Shown piece after piece: positions 9,407 to 19,755 of a stretch of DNA of 64,000 nucleotides. A program made the position numbers and the translations under genes. The stretch is from Afipia sp. GAS231 (lineage in GTDB: Bacteria > Pseudomonadota > Alphaproteobacteria > Rhizobiales > Xanthobacteraceae). The DNA lies in contig NZ_LT629703.1 in assembly GCF_900103365.1 (NCBI RefSeq), forward strand, positions 7,116,501 through 7,180,500. Direction: 5' to 3'. Numbering within the stretch: position 1 is the stretch's first letter; the number at the start of each line of letters is the position of its first letter. The notes under the pieces were generated by a model, which was given only the letters and a program-made list of their open reading frames with translations, was not told the DNA's origin and did not search any database.

Positions 9407-10057
9407 ATGAAGCGCCGCGTCGCCATTCTGATTTCCGGCCGCGGCTCCAACATGGTCGCCTTGATCGACGCGGCCAAGGCTGCGGATTTCCCGGCCGAGA
9501 TCGTCGCCGTGATTTCCAACCGGGCCAATGCCGGCGGGCTGGAAAAAGCCCGAGCGAGCGGCATCCCGACTGAGGTGATCGAGAGCAAGCCGTTCGGGCG
9601 GGATCGCGCTGGTTTTGAAGCCGTGCTGCAGGACAAGCTCGATGCGCACAAGGTCGAGCTGATTTGTCTTGGCGGTTTCATGCGGCTGTTCACCGCCGAA
9701 TTCGTCCAGCGCTGGTACGGGAAGATGCTCAACATCCACCCGTCGCTGCTGCCGTCCTTTCCCGGGCTCGATCCCCATGGTCAGGCGCTCAAGACCGGCG
9801 TCAAGATCTCCGGCGCGACCGTGCATTTCGTGATCCCCGAGACCGATGCCGGGCCGATCGTGATGCAGGGTGCGGTGGGAGTGGCCGACGACGACACCGC
9901 GGAGACGCTGTCGCAACGCATTCTCGGCGTCGAGCACCGCATCTATCCGGAGGCGCTGCGGCTGCTCGCCGAGGGAAAGGTTCGTCTCGATGGCGATATC
10001 TGCAAGGTCACCGACAGTACCGCATCGGGCACGCTGATCTCGCCGGCCGCAAAATAG
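9407..10057 (+). CDS. purN: Phosphoribosylglycinamide formyltransferase
   Basis: 216 residues from the ATG at 9407. MKRRVAILISGRGSNMVALI carries the GAR-binding loop, and NIHPSLLPSFPGLDPHGQAL carries the catalytic histidine and the formyl-folate region. PurN transfers a formyl group from 10-formyl-tetrahydrofolate to GAR, the third purine step. The frame extends upstream into the end of purM, but the standard N-terminus and the 4-base gap fix this start. Confidence 0.97.
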   Translation: MKRRVAILISGRGSNMVALIDAAKAADFPAEIVAVISNRANAGGLEKARASGIPTEVIESKPFGRDRAGFEAVLQDKLDAHKVELICLGGFMRLFTAEFVQRWYGKMLNIHPSLLPSFPGLDPHGQALKTGVKISGATVHFVIPETDAGPIVMQGAVGVADDDTAETLSQRILGVEHRIYPEALRLLAEGKVRLDGDICKVTDSTASGTLISPAAK

Positions 10058-10221
10058 CTCCCGCCACAGCCTGTGGCCGGCGAAGCACAATGCGGCTTAT
10101 TCAACCTGCCGACTCCCTCCCAACCGATTGACGCTGCAGACCAAACGAGGGCAAATCGGGAGCCTGCTGACCGGTTTTTTCGTATTTTCGAGCGGGCGGA
10201 TTTTTCCGGGAATTTCGCTTC

Positions 10222-11373
10222 ATGCACGGCTTATCGCGGCCTTCGCGAGCAGGCAAAACCCGCAACGGCTTGCGCCTGGCTCGGACGGTTTTGTTTTGCC
10301 TCGCGCTTGGTCCGATGCTTGGATTCGTTGCCGCATTTCCGGCCCATGCCGCGGCGGTAGCCCCTCCGCCGGTCGTGCCTCCTGCACCTCCGGCGCCGAC
10401 CCCGACGCCGCTGATGGTCGATGAGACCGTGGCATCGGGGGCGACGGTGACCAACCTCGGCAGCAATTTCCTGGAGCGGCTCAACAACCAGTCGACCAAC
10501 GGTTTTAGCCGCATGCTGCGAACCAACCCGGGCGGCGGCGGCGCCTCGGAAGCCGCGGACACGCCGCGCTACCGGACCTGGTTCGAAGGCTACGGCATTT
10601 CGGCCAATAACGGCCCGCTCGGCCTGTTTGCCGGTGACAACCGCAAGACCTGGGGCGGCGTGGCCGGGATCGGCGCGCGCGTCGTGCCCGGCTTCAATGT
10701 AGGCTTCTCCGTCGACCAGAGCCGCACCTCGATCGACGTGCCGCTGGCGCTGCAATCGGCGACGATCGACCTGACCCAGCTCGGCTTTACCGCTTCCGTC
10801 GATTCTGGCCCGTGGACCTGGGCGACCGCGGCAGTGCACGGCTTTGGCAACATCAATTCGCGCCGCGACACCGGTCTCGGCTCTGCGACCGCGGGCTACA
10901 ACGCGCGGCTCGACGGCGTGCTGAGCGAGATCAGCTATTACTGGTCGAAGGACCAATACCGCATCGTGCCGAAGGGCGCGTTGGAATACGTCCACGCCAG
11001 AACCGGGTCGCTGCAGGAATTCGGCGGCCTCGATCCGGTGACGGCGACGGCCGCGACCGTCGACCGCATGCGCGTGCTGGTCGGCGCCGAGGTCGGGCAC
11101 TACTGGATCCTGGACCAGAAGATTTTCGACGTGTCGGCCTACGGCAAGTTCGTCGACAACCTCGTGCAGAATTTCTCCGACGTCACCGTCAGCCTCGGCA
11201 CCCAGAGCGTCACGTTCCAGGGCATCGGCGAAAGCCGCTACGGCGCGGACGCCGGCGCCTCGGCCTCGCTGAGCCTGACCAACACCGCCCGCGTCTACGT
11301 CAACTACGACGGAAAATTCCGCGCCGCGATGCAGTCGCACCAAGGCACGGTCGGGCTGGAGCTGAAGTGGTGA
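10222..11373 (+). CDS. Outer membrane beta-barrel protein, autotransporter-like
   Basis: 383 residues. A basic N-terminus and hydrophobic core (LARTVLFCLALGPMLGFVAA) end in AHA, a likely signal-peptidase site. A proline-rich linker (about residues 47-63) follows. The region from about residue 110 has alternating hydrophobic/polar strands typical of a 12-strand barrel and ends in ELKW, with the terminal aromatic residue needed for barrel assembly. There is no large passenger domain, so it resembles a stand-alone autotransporter beta domain. It is monocistronic between purN and rnd. Substrate and role are unknown. Confidence 0.7.
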   Translation: MHGLSRPSRAGKTRNGLRLARTVLFCLALGPMLGFVAAFPAHAAAVAPPPVVPPAPPAPTPTPLMVDETVASGATVTNLGSNFLERLNNQSTNGFSRMLRTNPGGGGASEAADTPRYRTWFEGYGISANNGPLGLFAGDNRKTWGGVAGIGARVVPGFNVGFSVDQSRTSIDVPLALQSATIDLTQLGFTASVDSGPWTWATAAVHGFGNINSRRDTGLGSATAGYNARLDGVLSEISYYWSKDQYRIVPKGALEYVHARTGSLQEFGGLDPVTATAATVDRMRVLVGAEVGHYWILDQKIFDVSAYGKFVDNLVQNFSDVTVSLGTQSVTFQGIGESRYGADAGASASLSLTNTARVYVNYDGKFRAAMQSHQGTVGLELKW

Positions 11374-11392
11374 TGAGCCGGCGCTTTGGTGG

Positions 11393-11520
11393 CTTCATCC
11401 TTCGAGACGCATCGCTTCGCGATGCTCCTCAGGATGAGGTCTGAGTTTGCCGAGGATGAGAATCTTTGACCCTCATGGTGAGGAGCGCGGCAACGCCGCG
11501 CGTCTCGAACCATCAGGCCG
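11393..11520. repeat. Intergenic repeat with two hairpin modules (family D)
   Basis: The stretch holds ttcatccttcgagacgcatc with its partner gatgctcctcaggatgagg, then ccctcatggtgaggagcgcg with cgcgcgtctcgaaccatc. Both modules are imperfect inverted repeats. A short related piece, cctcctcaccatgaggag, occurs at 62761-62778. It fills the gap between the outer membrane protein and the convergent rnd gene. Confidence 0.6.
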
Positions 11521-11534
11521 TGCTAGCGTAGGCG

Positions 11535-12692
11535 CTATTCGCCCCGATCGACCTTGACGACGCGGCCTTTTTCCATCGCCAGCGCCAGCCGGCCGTGTTT
11601 CAGCGCGATCGCGGCTTCGCCGAATAATTCGCGGCGCCAGCCGTGCAGGGCGGCGACATCGGCGTTGTCGTCGGCGGCGATCTGGTCGAGGTCGTCGACG
11701 GTGGCGATCACCTTGCTGGCGACGGCGTGGCGCTCCGACGTCATCCGCAGCAGCACCTTCAAGAGTTCGACGGTCGCCGCCCCGTTCGAATTGCCGCGCG
11801 GCTTTTCGATCTTCGGCAGCGTGTGCGGATCGCGGGCCAGCCCGCGCTGCACGGCAGCGACGATATCGCTGCCCCATTTGGAACGATCAAAGCCCTTCGG
11901 CAGCGAACGCAGGCTGGCGAGGCGCTCGAGGCTGGTCGGCGCGTGGGTGGCGATGTCGCCGACCGCGTCGTCCTTCAGCACCCGTGAGCGCGGCACGTCG
12001 CGGCTTTGCGCTTCCTGTTCGCGCCAGGCCGCGACTTCCATCAGCACCGCGAGTTCTTTCGGCTTGCGCACGCGCGTCTTCAGCCGTTCCCAGGCCCGTT
12101 CGGGATGGAAATCATAGGTTTTCGGCGACGTGAGGACTTCCATCTCCTCGCTGACCCAGTCGCTGCGGCCGCGCTTCTTGAGGTCGGCATCCAGCGCCGC
12201 GAACACGTCGCGCAGATGGGTAACGTCGGAGATCGCGTAGTGCATCTGATCGTCGGTCAGCGGCCGGCGCGACCAGTCCGTGAAGCGATGGGTCTTGTCC
12301 GGCCGGTGGCCGGTGATGCGTTCGACCAGCTGGTCGTAGGCGATGCTGTCGCCATAACCCAGCACCATCGCGGCCACTTGCGTATCGAAGATCGGGTGCG
12401 GGATGGTACCGGACTGGTGCCAGACGATCTCGATGTCCTGGCGGGCGGCATGAAACACCTTCAGCACCGCTTCGTTGCCCATCAGCTCGAAGAACGGCTT
12501 GAGGTCGATGTCCGCCGCCAGCGTGTCGACCACGACGGCTTCGTCCGCGCTCGCCATCTGCACGACGCAGAGCAGGGGGTAGTAGGTCGTCTCCCGCAGG
12601 AACTCGGTGTCGACGGTGATGACCTTATGCTGGGCCAGTCGGGTGCAAGCGACCGCGAGGTCGGCAGTGGTGGTAATCAGATCCATGAACAA
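11535..12692 (-). CDS. rnd: Ribonuclease D
   Basis: 385 residues. The DEDDy 3'-5' exonuclease domain shows [13 protein letters not shown] (Exo I), [11 protein letters not shown] (Exo II) and [13 protein letters not shown] (Exo III with its tyrosine). An HRDC-like domain follows, including [20 protein letters not shown]. RNase D trims tRNA and other stable RNA 3' ends. Two adjacent in-frame ATGs (12692 and 12686) are possible starts. The position near aspS is a common alphaproteobacterial arrangement. Confidence 0.93.
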   Translation of the reverse strand: MFMDLITTTADLAVACTRLAQHKVITVDTEFLRETTYYPLLCVVQMASADEAVVVDTLAADIDLKPFFELMGNEAVLKVFHAARQDIEIVWHQSGTIPHPIFDTQVAAMVLGYGDSIAYDQLVERITGHRPDKTHRFTDWSRRPLTDDQMHYAISDVTHLRDVFAALDADLKKRGRSDWVSEEMEVLTSPKTYDFHPERAWERLKTRVRKPKELAVLMEVAAWREQEAQSRDVPRSRVLKDDAVGDIATHAPTSLERLASLRSLPKGFDRSKWGSDIVAAVQRGLARDPHTLPKIEKPRGNSNGAATVELLKVLLRMTSERHAVASKVIATVDDLDQIAADDNADVAALHGWRRELFGEAAIALKHGRLALAMEKGRVVKVDRGE

Positions 12693-12849
12693 TCCAATGC
12701 GCTCGACTTAGGCGTTCTGCCGAAAGCGCTGATATGTCAAGGGTCTTGGGGAAATTTGAGGCCTGCATTTTCCGCTTATTTCGGGCTTGGCACGGCTTTC
12801 TGCCTGGCGCCGGCGTTCGGGCGCAGTCTTATCCGTCCGCGATCAGGTC

Positions 12850-12956
12850 AGAGCGTTTTCCAGCGAAGTGGAAACCGGTTCGCGTCAAGAAAACGCGTCA
12901 AATCAAAATCTAGAGCCGTTCCCGTTCCGATTCTATCGGAACGGGAACGGCTCTAG
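12850..12956. repeat. Intergenic repeat, family F copy 2 (full length)
   Basis: Two parts are visible. The first is agagcgttttccagcgaagt followed by ggaaaccggttcgcgtcaag and aaaacgcgtcaaatcaaaat. The second is a strong hairpin: agagccgttcccgttccgat, a short loop, then its complement ending in ggctct. The opposite-orientation copy at 30187-30292 has the same two parts. It lies upstream of rnd. Confidence 0.75.
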
Positions 12957-12967
12957 CCTGATGGAAC

Positions 12968-13078
12968 CTATTCGTAGCGGATGTTGCGCGACGGGCGCCG
13001 GCCCGACGGCAGGGCCAGCACGACGAGGCACAGCGCGATCATCGCCAGTCCCATGAATTCAAATGCAAACGCGTCCAC
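12968..13078 (-). CDS. Putative 36-residue membrane protein
   Basis: A short frame with GTG start at 13078, preceded by GGGAG 8 bases upstream, and TAG stop at 12968-12970. The product begins VDAFAFEFMGLAMIALCLVV, continues LALPSGRRPSRNIRYE, and so has one hydrophobic helix followed by a basic tail, placing the C-terminus inside by the positive-inside rule. It lies in the intergenic space between rnd and selO. Nothing is known of its function. The ribosome site and one-helix design favour a real small gene, but it is very short. Confidence 0.5.
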   Translation of the reverse strand: MDAFAFEFMGLAMIALCLVVLALPSGRRPSRNIRYE

Positions 13079-13225
13079 GGCAATTCTCCCCCAACCGATC
13101 GTTAGATTTGTCGGGAGGGTGTTGAGGGGTTGTTAAGCGATGTGGTTAAGGCGGGAACCGCGCGGGCAATGGTGGACGGGCGCTTAAGGAGTGAGGTTAA
13201 CGGGAGCGACCTAACAGGCCACTAG

Positions 13226-13329
13226 CTGTCATCACCCGCGAAGGCGGGTGATCCAGTATTCCAGAGACAGCAGTGATCGAACCGATAGGCCACGGCGTAC
13301 TGGATCCCCGCATACGCGGGGATGACAGT
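13226..13329. repeat. Intergenic repeat, family A copy 1
   Basis: Begins ctgtcatcacccgcgaaggc and ends ccgcatacgcggggatgaca. Its reverse complement matches 60609-60696 over most of its length, including the unusual core tctctggaatactggatc. Each end is itself a small hairpin (cccgc...gcggg). It lies just downstream of the selO stop. The stretch from 13079 to 13225 before it shows nothing recognisable. Confidence 0.7.
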
Positions 13330-13352
13330 TACCGTGTGGAACTCATGACGTC

Positions 13353-14828
13353 TCACGTCCCGCAGAACGTCTGCAACACGCGTTGTTCCGGCTGCGGTGG
13401 ATCGGCGTACTCGGCAAAATCAGGCTGATCCTCATAAGGCTTCGCCAGCACCGCGATCAGTTGCTCGAACGGCGCGAAATCGTCGTTGTTCATCGCGGCC
13501 TGGATCACGGCTTCGACGCGGTGGTTGCGCGGGATGAAGGCCGGATTGACCGAGCGCATCAAGGATTGCCGTTCGGCTGGCGTCTGCGGCTCGTCGGCGA
13601 TGCGCAAGCGCCAGCGCGCCGCCCATTCGTCGAAGGCTGCGGGATCGGCGAACAGCCGCCGCACGCTGTCATTGCCGGCATCGAGCGCGACATCGCCGAG
13701 GCCGCGGAAGGTCAGCGTGAAGTCGGCCTCGTTCTTCGCCATCGCGTCGAGCAGGTCCTGCACCAGTGCCTCGTCACCGTCGCGCGCCGTGAACAACCCG
13801 ACCTTCTGGCGCAGCCCGGCCTGATAGGCGGTCGTGAATTTTTCCGGGAATTCGCCGAGGATCGCCTGCGCCTGTTCGATGGCCTGGTCCTTGTCCTCGG
13901 TGAACAGCGGCAACAGGCATTCCGCCAGCCGCGTCAAATTCCACAGCGCGATGCGCGGTTGGTTGGCATAGGCGTAGCGGCCCTGTTCGTCGATCGAGGA
14001 GAACACGGTGGCGGGATTGTAGGCGTCCATGAATGCGCACGGGCCATAATCGATGGTCTCGCCCGAGATCGAGGAGTTGTCGGTGTTCATGACGCCATGA
14101 ATGAAACCGACCAGCAGCCAGCGCGCCACCAGTTCGGCCTGCCGTGCGACGACGCCCGCGAGCAAAGCGTGATAGGGGCGCTCGGCATTGGCGATCTCGG
14201 GATAGTGCCTGGCGATCACATGGTCGGCGAGCTGCCGCACGCCATCGGTGTCGCCGCGGGCGGCAAAGAACTGGAAGGTGCCGACGCGGATATGGCTTGC
14301 CGCCACCCGGGTCAGCACCGCGCCGGGCAGCATGGTCTCGCGCTGGACCCGCTCGCCGGTAATCACGGCCGCGAGCGATCGCGTGGTCGGAATACCGAGC
14401 GCGAACATCGCCTCGCTGACGATGTATTCCCGGAGCACCGGGCCCAGGGCCGCCCGGCCGTCGCCCCGGCGCGAAAACGGCGTCGGGCCGCTTCCCTTGA
14501 GCTGGATGTCGCGCCGGATGCCGTCGGCGTCGATCACTTCGCCGAGCAGGATGGCGCGGCCATCGCCGAGCTGGGGCACGAAATGACCGAACTGGTGGCC
14601 GGCATAGGCCATCGCGATCGGGTCGGCACCGTCGGGCAGGCGCTTGCCGGCGAGGATTTCGGCGCCTTCCGGGCTCTCCAGCAGGTCGGGATCGAGCCCG
14701 AGCTGCAGCGCCAGCGGCCGGTTCAGCTTGATCAGCCGCGGGGCGGCCACAGGGGTCGGCGCCACGCGGGCGAAAAAGTTCGCAGGCAGCGCCGAATAGG
14801 TGTTCTGGAACGGGAAATGGACGGTCAT
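13353..14828 (-). CDS. selO: Protein adenylyltransferase SelO (YdiU family)
   Basis: 491 residues, the usual bacterial length. The family core is clear: [40 protein letters not shown], and the metal/catalytic region [20 protein letters not shown]. SelO is a pseudokinase-fold enzyme that binds ATP in flipped orientation and transfers AMP to Ser, Thr or Tyr of proteins, with links to redox stress. The C-terminus is TFCGT, with a cysteine at the third residue from the end, where eukaryotic SelO carries selenocysteine. It is divergent from aspS. Confidence 0.93.
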   Translation of the reverse strand: MTVHFPFQNTYSALPANFFARVAPTPVAAPRLIKLNRPLALQLGLDPDLLESPEGAEILAGKRLPDGADPIAMAYAGHQFGHFVPQLGDGRAILLGEVIDADGIRRDIQLKGSGPTPFSRRGDGRAALGPVLREYIVSEAMFALGIPTTRSLAAVITGERVQRETMLPGAVLTRVAASHIRVGTFQFFAARGDTDGVRQLADHVIARHYPEIANAERPYHALLAGVVARQAELVARWLLVGFIHGVMNTDNSSISGETIDYGPCAFMDAYNPATVFSSIDEQGRYAYANQPRIALWNLTRLAECLLPLFTEDKDQAIEQAQAILGEFPEKFTTAYQAGLRQKVGLFTARDGDEALVQDLLDAMAKNEADFTLTFRGLGDVALDAGNDSVRRLFADPAAFDEWAARWRLRIADEPQTPAERQSLMRSVNPAFIPRNHRVEAVIQAAMNNDDFAPFEQLIAVLAKPYEDQPDFAEYADPPQPEQRVLQTFCGT

Positions 14829-15020
14829 GAGCCAAAGATAGGCGCCGTGCCGGAATTGGCAAACGGTTCGGGCTTACTATCCGCGAAATGGCCGTTTTTG
14901 CGCCCAAAACAGCCCCGGCCTTGGTTGCCGCCCCGCGCGGGCTCGGGTAAACCCTGCCGCACTTCGCGCGGGCTTTGGCCCCCGATTCCTGTCCTCCGAC
15001 ATCCGATTTTTGGGAATTCC

Positions 15021-16793
15021 ATGCATCGCTACCGGTCACATACATGCGGCGCGCTCCGCGACAGCGACATCGGCCAAACCGTCCGTCTTTCAGGCTGGTG
15101 CCACGTCATCCGCGACCACGGCGGCGTGCTGTTCATCGACCTGCGCGACCATTACGGCATCACCCAATGCGTGGCCGACAAGGATTCGCCGGCCTTTGCG
15201 GACGTCGAGAAGTTCCGCTCGGAGTGGGTGGTGCGGATCGACGGCAAGGTGCGCCATCGTCCCGAGGGCACCGTCAATGCCGAACTGCCGACCGGAAAGA
15301 TCGAGATCTATGTCAGCGCGGTCGAGGTGCTGGGTCCGGCCGCCGAACTGCCGCTGCCGGTGGCGGGCGAACAGGAATATCCTGAGGACATAAGGCTTAA
15401 GTTCCGTTTCCTCGACCTCCGTCGCGAGCGGCTGCACCAGAACATCATGACCCGCGGCGCCATCGTCGACTCCATGCGCAAGCGGATGAAGGAGCAGGGC
15501 TTTTTCGAATTCCAGACCCCGATCCTGACGGCGTCCTCGCCCGAAGGGGCGAGGGACTTTCTGGTGCCGTCCAGAATTCATCCCGGCAAGTTCTACGCGC
15601 TGCCGCAGGCGCCGCAGCAATACAAGCAGCTCCTGATGATGTCGGGCTTCGACCGCTACTTCCAGATCGCGCCGTGTTTCCGCGACGAGGACCCGCGCGC
15701 CGACCGTCTGCCGGGCGAGTTCTACCAGCTCGACCTCGAAATGAGCTTCGTCGAGCAGAACGACGTGTTTGCGGCCGTCGAGCCGGTCATCACGGGCGTG
15801 TTCGAGGAGTTCGCCAAGGGCAAGCCGGTCACCAAGGTCTGGCCTCGGATTCCGTTTGCCGAAGCCTTGAAGAAATACGGCAGCGACAAGCCGGACCTGC
15901 GCAACCCGCTGATCATGCAGGACGTCTCCGAACACTTCCGCGGCTCCGGCTTCAAGGTGTTCGCGCGGATGCTGGAAGACCCGAAGAACCAGGTCTGGGC
16001 GATCCCGGGACCTACCGGCGGCAGCCGCGCGTTCTGCGACCGCATGAACTCGTGGGCGCAGGGCGAGGGCCAGCCCGGATTGGGCTACATCATGTGGCGC
16101 GAGGGCGGCGAGGGCGCGGGCCCGCTCGCCAACAACATCGGCGCGGAACGGACTGCGGCCATTCGCGGTCAGCTCGGCCTGAAAGAGGGCGACGCGGCGT
16201 TCTTCGTTGCCGGCGACCCCGACAAGTTCTGGAAATTCTCAGGCCTGGCACGTACGCGTCTCGGCGAGGAGTTGAACCTGATCGACAAGGAGCGGTTCGA
16301 GCTCGCCTGGATCGTCGATTTCCCGATGTACGAGTACAACGAGGAAGACAAGAAGGTCGACTTCTCGCACAACCCGTTCTCGATGCCGCAAGGCGGCCTC
16401 GATGCGCTCAACGGGCAGGACCCGCTGACCATCAAGGCGTTCCAGTACGACATCACCTGCAACGGCTACGAGATCGCCTCCGGCGGTATCCGCAACCACC
16501 GGCCCGAGGCGATGGTGAAGGCGTTCGAGATCGCCGGTTACGGCGAAAAGGACGTCGTCGAACGCTTCGGCGGCATGTATCGTGCGTTCCAGTACGGCGC
16601 CCCGCCGCATGGCGGCATGGCCGCCGGTGTCGACCGCATCGTGATGCTGCTCTGCGGCACCACCAACCTGCGCGAAATCTCGCTATTCCCGATGAACCAG
16701 CGTGCCGAAGATTTACTCATGGGCGCGCCGTCGGAAGTAGCAGTGAAGCAGTTGCGCGAGCTTCACATCCGTCTCAATCTGCCGCAAAGCTAG
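15021..16793 (+). CDS. aspS: Aspartyl-tRNA synthetase
   Basis: 590 residues from the ATG at 15021. An open frame extends upstream to 13383, but that part is antisense to selO and not protein-like, while [20 protein letters not shown] is the normal AspRS N-terminus. Visible parts are the OB-fold anticodon-binding domain, class II motif 2 ([20 protein letters not shown]), the bacterial insert domain and motif 3 ([15 protein letters not shown]). The enzyme charges tRNA-Asp. In organisms with GatCAB it is often non-discriminating and also charges tRNA-Asn, which the sequence alone does not settle. Confidence 0.97.
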   Translation: MHRYRSHTCGALRDSDIGQTVRLSGWCHVIRDHGGVLFIDLRDHYGITQCVADKDSPAFADVEKFRSEWVVRIDGKVRHRPEGTVNAELPTGKIEIYVSAVEVLGPAAELPLPVAGEQEYPEDIRLKFRFLDLRRERLHQNIMTRGAIVDSMRKRMKEQGFFEFQTPILTASSPEGARDFLVPSRIHPGKFYALPQAPQQYKQLLMMSGFDRYFQIAPCFRDEDPRADRLPGEFYQLDLEMSFVEQNDVFAAVEPVITGVFEEFAKGKPVTKVWPRIPFAEALKKYGSDKPDLRNPLIMQDVSEHFRGSGFKVFARMLEDPKNQVWAIPGPTGGSRAFCDRMNSWAQGEGQPGLGYIMWREGGEGAGPLANNIGAERTAAIRGQLGLKEGDAAFFVAGDPDKFWKFSGLARTRLGEELNLIDKERFELAWIVDFPMYEYNEEDKKVDFSHNPFSMPQGGLDALNGQDPLTIKAFQYDITCNGYEIASGGIRNHRPEAMVKAFEIAGYGEKDVVERFGGMYRAFQYGAPPHGGMAAGVDRIVMLLCGTTNLREISLFPMNQRAEDLLMGAPSEVAVKQLRELHIRLNLPQS

Positions 16794-16866
16794 AGCCGAG
16801 ATAGCCCGAACGAAGACCGGCCATCGAAGGTAAATTCGGGGCCGGGTAATCCCGTGGGGGAAATGC

Positions 16867-19176
16867 ATGTCGTCCTATTCTGATGATCTTCGTGATGCGG
16901 CGCTGGCGTATCACCGGCTGCCGCGGCCGGGTAAGCTCGAGATCCAGGCGACCAAGCCGCTCGCCAACCAGCGCGACCTGGCGCTGGCCTATTCGCCGGG
17001 CGTGGCGGCGGCCTGCACCGAAATCGCCAATAACCCCGCGGAAGCGGCTTCGCTGACGTCCCGCGCCAATCTGGTCGCCGTGGTCTCCAACGGTACCGCG
17101 GTGCTCGGGCTCGGCAATATCGGCCCACTGGCGTCGAAGCCGGTCATGGAGGGCAAGGCGGTCCTGTTCAAGAAGTTTGCCGGGATCGACGTGTTCGACA
17201 TCGAAATCGCCGCCGATACCATCGAGCGCGTGGTCGAGGTGGTCGCGGCGCTGGAGCCGACCTTCGGCGGCATCAATCTCGAGGACATCAAGGGGCCGGA
17301 GTGCTTCGAGATCGAGGCGCAGCTCAAGGAGCGCATGAAGATCCCGGTGTTCCACGACGACCAGCATGGCACCGCCATCATCGTCGGCGCCGCCATCACC
17401 AATGCGCTGCTGCTGAACGGCAAGAAACTGCCCGACGTCAAGATCGTCTGCTCCGGTGCAGGCGCCGCCGCGATTGCGTGCCTCAACCTGCTGGTCTCGC
17501 TCGGCGCGCAGCGCAAGAACATCTGGGTCTGCGACATCGACGGCGTCGTGCATGAGGGCCGCAACACACTGATGGACCGCTGGAAGGCAGTCTATGCGCA
17601 GAAGACCAACGCGCGCGTGCTCGGCGACGTCATCGGCGGCGCCGATATTTTCCTCGGCGTCTCCGCGCCCGGCGTGCTGAAGCCCGACATGGTCAAGGCG
17701 ATGGCCGACCATCCGCTGGTGCTGGCGCTGGCTAATCCGACGCCGGAGATCATGCCGGACGAGGCGCGCAAGGCCCGGCCCGACGCCATGATCTGCACCG
17801 GGCGGTCCGACTTCCCGAACCAGGTCAACAACGTCCTGTGCTTTCCGTTCATCTTCCGCGGCGCGCTCGATGTCGGCGCCACCGCGATCAACGAGGAAAT
17901 GAAGCACGCCGCGGTGGACGCCATCGCGCAGCTCGCGCGCGATCCGCCGTCGGATGCGGTAGCGCACGGCTTTGACAGCGGCGAGACCCAGGGCTTTGGA
18001 CCGGGCTCGCTGATCCCAAGTCCGTTCGATCCGCGGCTGATTCTGCGGATTGCGCCGGCGGTCGCCAAGGCGGCGATGGAGTCCGGCGTGGCGACGCGGC
18101 CGATCAAGAATTTCGACGAGTATTGCACGCTGCTGGAGCGCTTCGCGTTCCGCTCCGGCCTTGTCATGAAGCCGGTGTTCGCCAAGGCCAAGACCCAGCC
18201 GGTGCGGGTGATCTACGCCGAGGGCGAGGACGAGCGCGTGCTGCGCGCGACCCAGGTCGTGCTCGAGGAAAAACTGGCGCGGCCGATCCTGGTCGGGCGT
18301 CCGTCGGTGGTCGAGGCCCGGATCAAGCGGTTCGGGCTTTCGATCAAGGCCGGGCAGGATTTCGACCTCGTCAATCCCGAGGACGACCCGCGCTACCGGT
18401 CCTACGTGCAAACCTATATCAGCGTCGCGGGCCGGCATGGCGTGACGCCCGATGCTGCGCGCACCGTGGTTCGCACCAACAACACCGTGATCGCCGCACT
18501 GGCGGTGGTCCGCGGCGAGGCCGACGCCATGATCTGTGGCGTCGAGGGCCGCTACATGAGCCATCTGCGCCATGTCCGCGAGATCGTCGGTTTCCTGCCC
18601 GGGATCAAGGACTTTGCCGCGCTGGCGATGATGATCACCAGCAAGGGTGCCCATTTCATCGCCGACACCCAGGTGCGGCCGAATCCGAGCGCGGAAGAGC
18701 TTGCGGAAGTGGCGGCACTGGCCGCGATCCACGTCCAGCGCTTCAACATGAAGCCGCGCGTCGCCTTCGTGTCACATTCGGATTTTGGCAGCTACGATAC
18801 CGAGTCCTCCCGCAAGATGCGCCAGGCCACGGCGCTGCTGAAGGAGCGGCATCCCGAGATCGAGGCCGACGGCGAGATGCAGGGCGATTCCGCGCTGTCA
18901 AAGACCGCGCGGAAACTGGTGCTGCCGCATTCCAAACTGGAAGGTGAGGCCAACATCCTGATCATGCCGAGCCTCGATACCGCCAACGTTGCCTACCAGA
19001 TGATCAAGGTGCTGGCGGATGCGCTTCCGGTGGGGCCGATCCTGATCGGGCCGGCGCGTCCGGCGCACATCCTGACCCCCTCGGTCACGGCGCGCGGCAT
19101 TCTGAACATGACGGCGGTCGCCGCCGTCGAAGCCCAGGAGCGCGCTACCCGCACGCAGCCGACCCTGTTTGGATAA
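16867..19176 (+). CDS. maeB: NADP-dependent malic enzyme with phosphotransacetylase-like domain
   Basis: 769 residues, the standard length of the hybrid MaeB type. The N-terminal malic-enzyme part (about residues 1-430) shows [37 protein letters not shown] and a dinucleotide-binding [15 protein letters not shown]. The C-terminal part (about residues 440-769) resembles phosphate acetyltransferase ([20 protein letters not shown]) and is thought to be regulatory rather than catalytic. It decarboxylates malate to pyruvate, generating NADPH. Monocistronic, with a hairpin after the stop. Confidence 0.95.
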   Translation: MSSYSDDLRDAALAYHRLPRPGKLEIQATKPLANQRDLALAYSPGVAAACTEIANNPAEAASLTSRANLVAVVSNGTAVLGLGNIGPLASKPVMEGKAVLFKKFAGIDVFDIEIAADTIERVVEVVAALEPTFGGINLEDIKGPECFEIEAQLKERMKIPVFHDDQHGTAIIVGAAITNALLLNGKKLPDVKIVCSGAGAAAIACLNLLVSLGAQRKNIWVCDIDGVVHEGRNTLMDRWKAVYAQKTNARVLGDVIGGADIFLGVSAPGVLKPDMVKAMADHPLVLALANPTPEIMPDEARKARPDAMICTGRSDFPNQVNNVLCFPFIFRGALDVGATAINEEMKHAAVDAIAQLARDPPSDAVAHGFDSGETQGFGPGSLIPSPFDPRLILRIAPAVAKAAMESGVATRPIKNFDEYCTLLERFAFRSGLVMKPVFAKAKTQPVRVIYAEGEDERVLRATQVVLEEKLARPILVGRPSVVEARIKRFGLSIKAGQDFDLVNPEDDPRYRSYVQTYISVAGRHGVTPDAARTVVRTNNTVIAALAVVRGEADAMICGVEGRYMSHLRHVREIVGFLPGIKDFAALAMMITSKGAHFIADTQVRPNPSAEELAEVAALAAIHVQRFNMKPRVAFVSHSDFGSYDTESSRKMRQATALLKERHPEIEADGEMQGDSALSKTARKLVLPHSKLEGEANILIMPSLDTANVAYQMIKVLADALPVGPILIGPARPAHILTPSVTARGILNMTAVAAVEAQERATRTQPTLFG

Positions 19177-19181
19177 TTCTA

Positions 19182-19205
19182 TTCCGCGCGGGTTCCTGCG
19201 CGGAA
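19182..19205 (+). terminator. Hairpin downstream of maeB
   Basis: TTCCGCGC, an 8-base loop, then GCGCGGAA, a perfect 8-bp stem 6 bases after the maeB stop. The following tract ggtttcgattttg is only moderately T-rich, so termination strength is uncertain. Confidence 0.45.
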
Positions 19206-19302
19206 GGTTTCGATTTTGTTCGTTTGAAAAGCGGAAGCGAAACGCCCATAATCGTTTCGCTCCGCCTGCAATTTTGCTTTGCCAATTCAGTGAGGCCGAC
19301 CC

Positions 19303-19755
19303 ATGCCAGCGTTATTTACTTTCGGGCGCGTTTTGTTCGCGGTGCTCTTTATCTACACCGGGGCGACCAAGCTGTTCGCCATTCCGGCAACGGCGGACTT
19401 CATCGCATCCAAGGTGACGATCCCCTCGCTGCTGGCGCCCTATACGTCGCAGCTGGAGACGCTGACCGGCATGCCGCTGCCGCAATTGCTGGCGATGAGC
19501 GTCGGCGGCTTTGAGATCCTGGCGGGGCTGATGATCGCGCTGAATTTCCTGGCGCGGTTTTTCGCGATCCTGCTGATCTTCTTCGTGCTCGCCACCACCT
19601 TCTACTTCCATGATTTCTGGAACCAGTCGCCGCCCGACAACGCCAAGACCTTGATCGAGGCCTTGAAGAATCTGTCGATCATCGGCGCGCTGTTCATGAT
19701 CGCGGGCTACGGCCGCGGGCCGCGAAACTCGGAACCGGCTTACGGCGACGTCTAA
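19303..19755 (+). CDS. DoxX family membrane protein
   Basis: 150 residues with four predicted membrane helices and the DoxX-type opening FGRVLFAVLFIYTGATKLFA. A conserved loop LTGMPLPQLLAMSVGGFEIL follows. DoxX proteins are small quinone-associated or redox-linked membrane proteins whose exact role is mostly unknown. The gene ends exactly where the convergent dihydrofolate-reductase-like gene ends (stops abut at 19755/19756). Confidence 0.82.
   Translation: MPALFTFGRVLFAVLFIYTGATKLFAIPATADFIASKVTIPSLLAPYTSQLETLTGMPLPQLLAMSVGGFEILAGLMIALNFLARFFAILLIFFVLATTFYFHDFWNQSPPDNAKTLIEALKNLSIIGALFMIAGYGRGPRNSEPAYGDV

Noticed and set aside
10058..10221. Terminator or small gene between purN and the outer membrane protein
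   Set aside because: Only a T-run with no proper stem was seen, and no small frame has a ribosome site.
12780..12800. TTGGCACGGCTTTCTGC as a sigma-54 promoter upstream of rnd
   Set aside because: GG and GC are separated by 11 bases rather than 10, and it points away from rnd.
13383..15020. Long in-frame extension of aspS upstream of 15021
   Set aside because: It lies antisense to selO, is rich in Arg/His/Gly as expected of shadow frames, and the normal AspRS N-terminus starts at 15021.
16774..18732. 652-codon open frame opposite maeB
   Set aside because: Antisense to maeB, Arg/His/Asp-rich with no recognisable motif; a GC-driven shadow.
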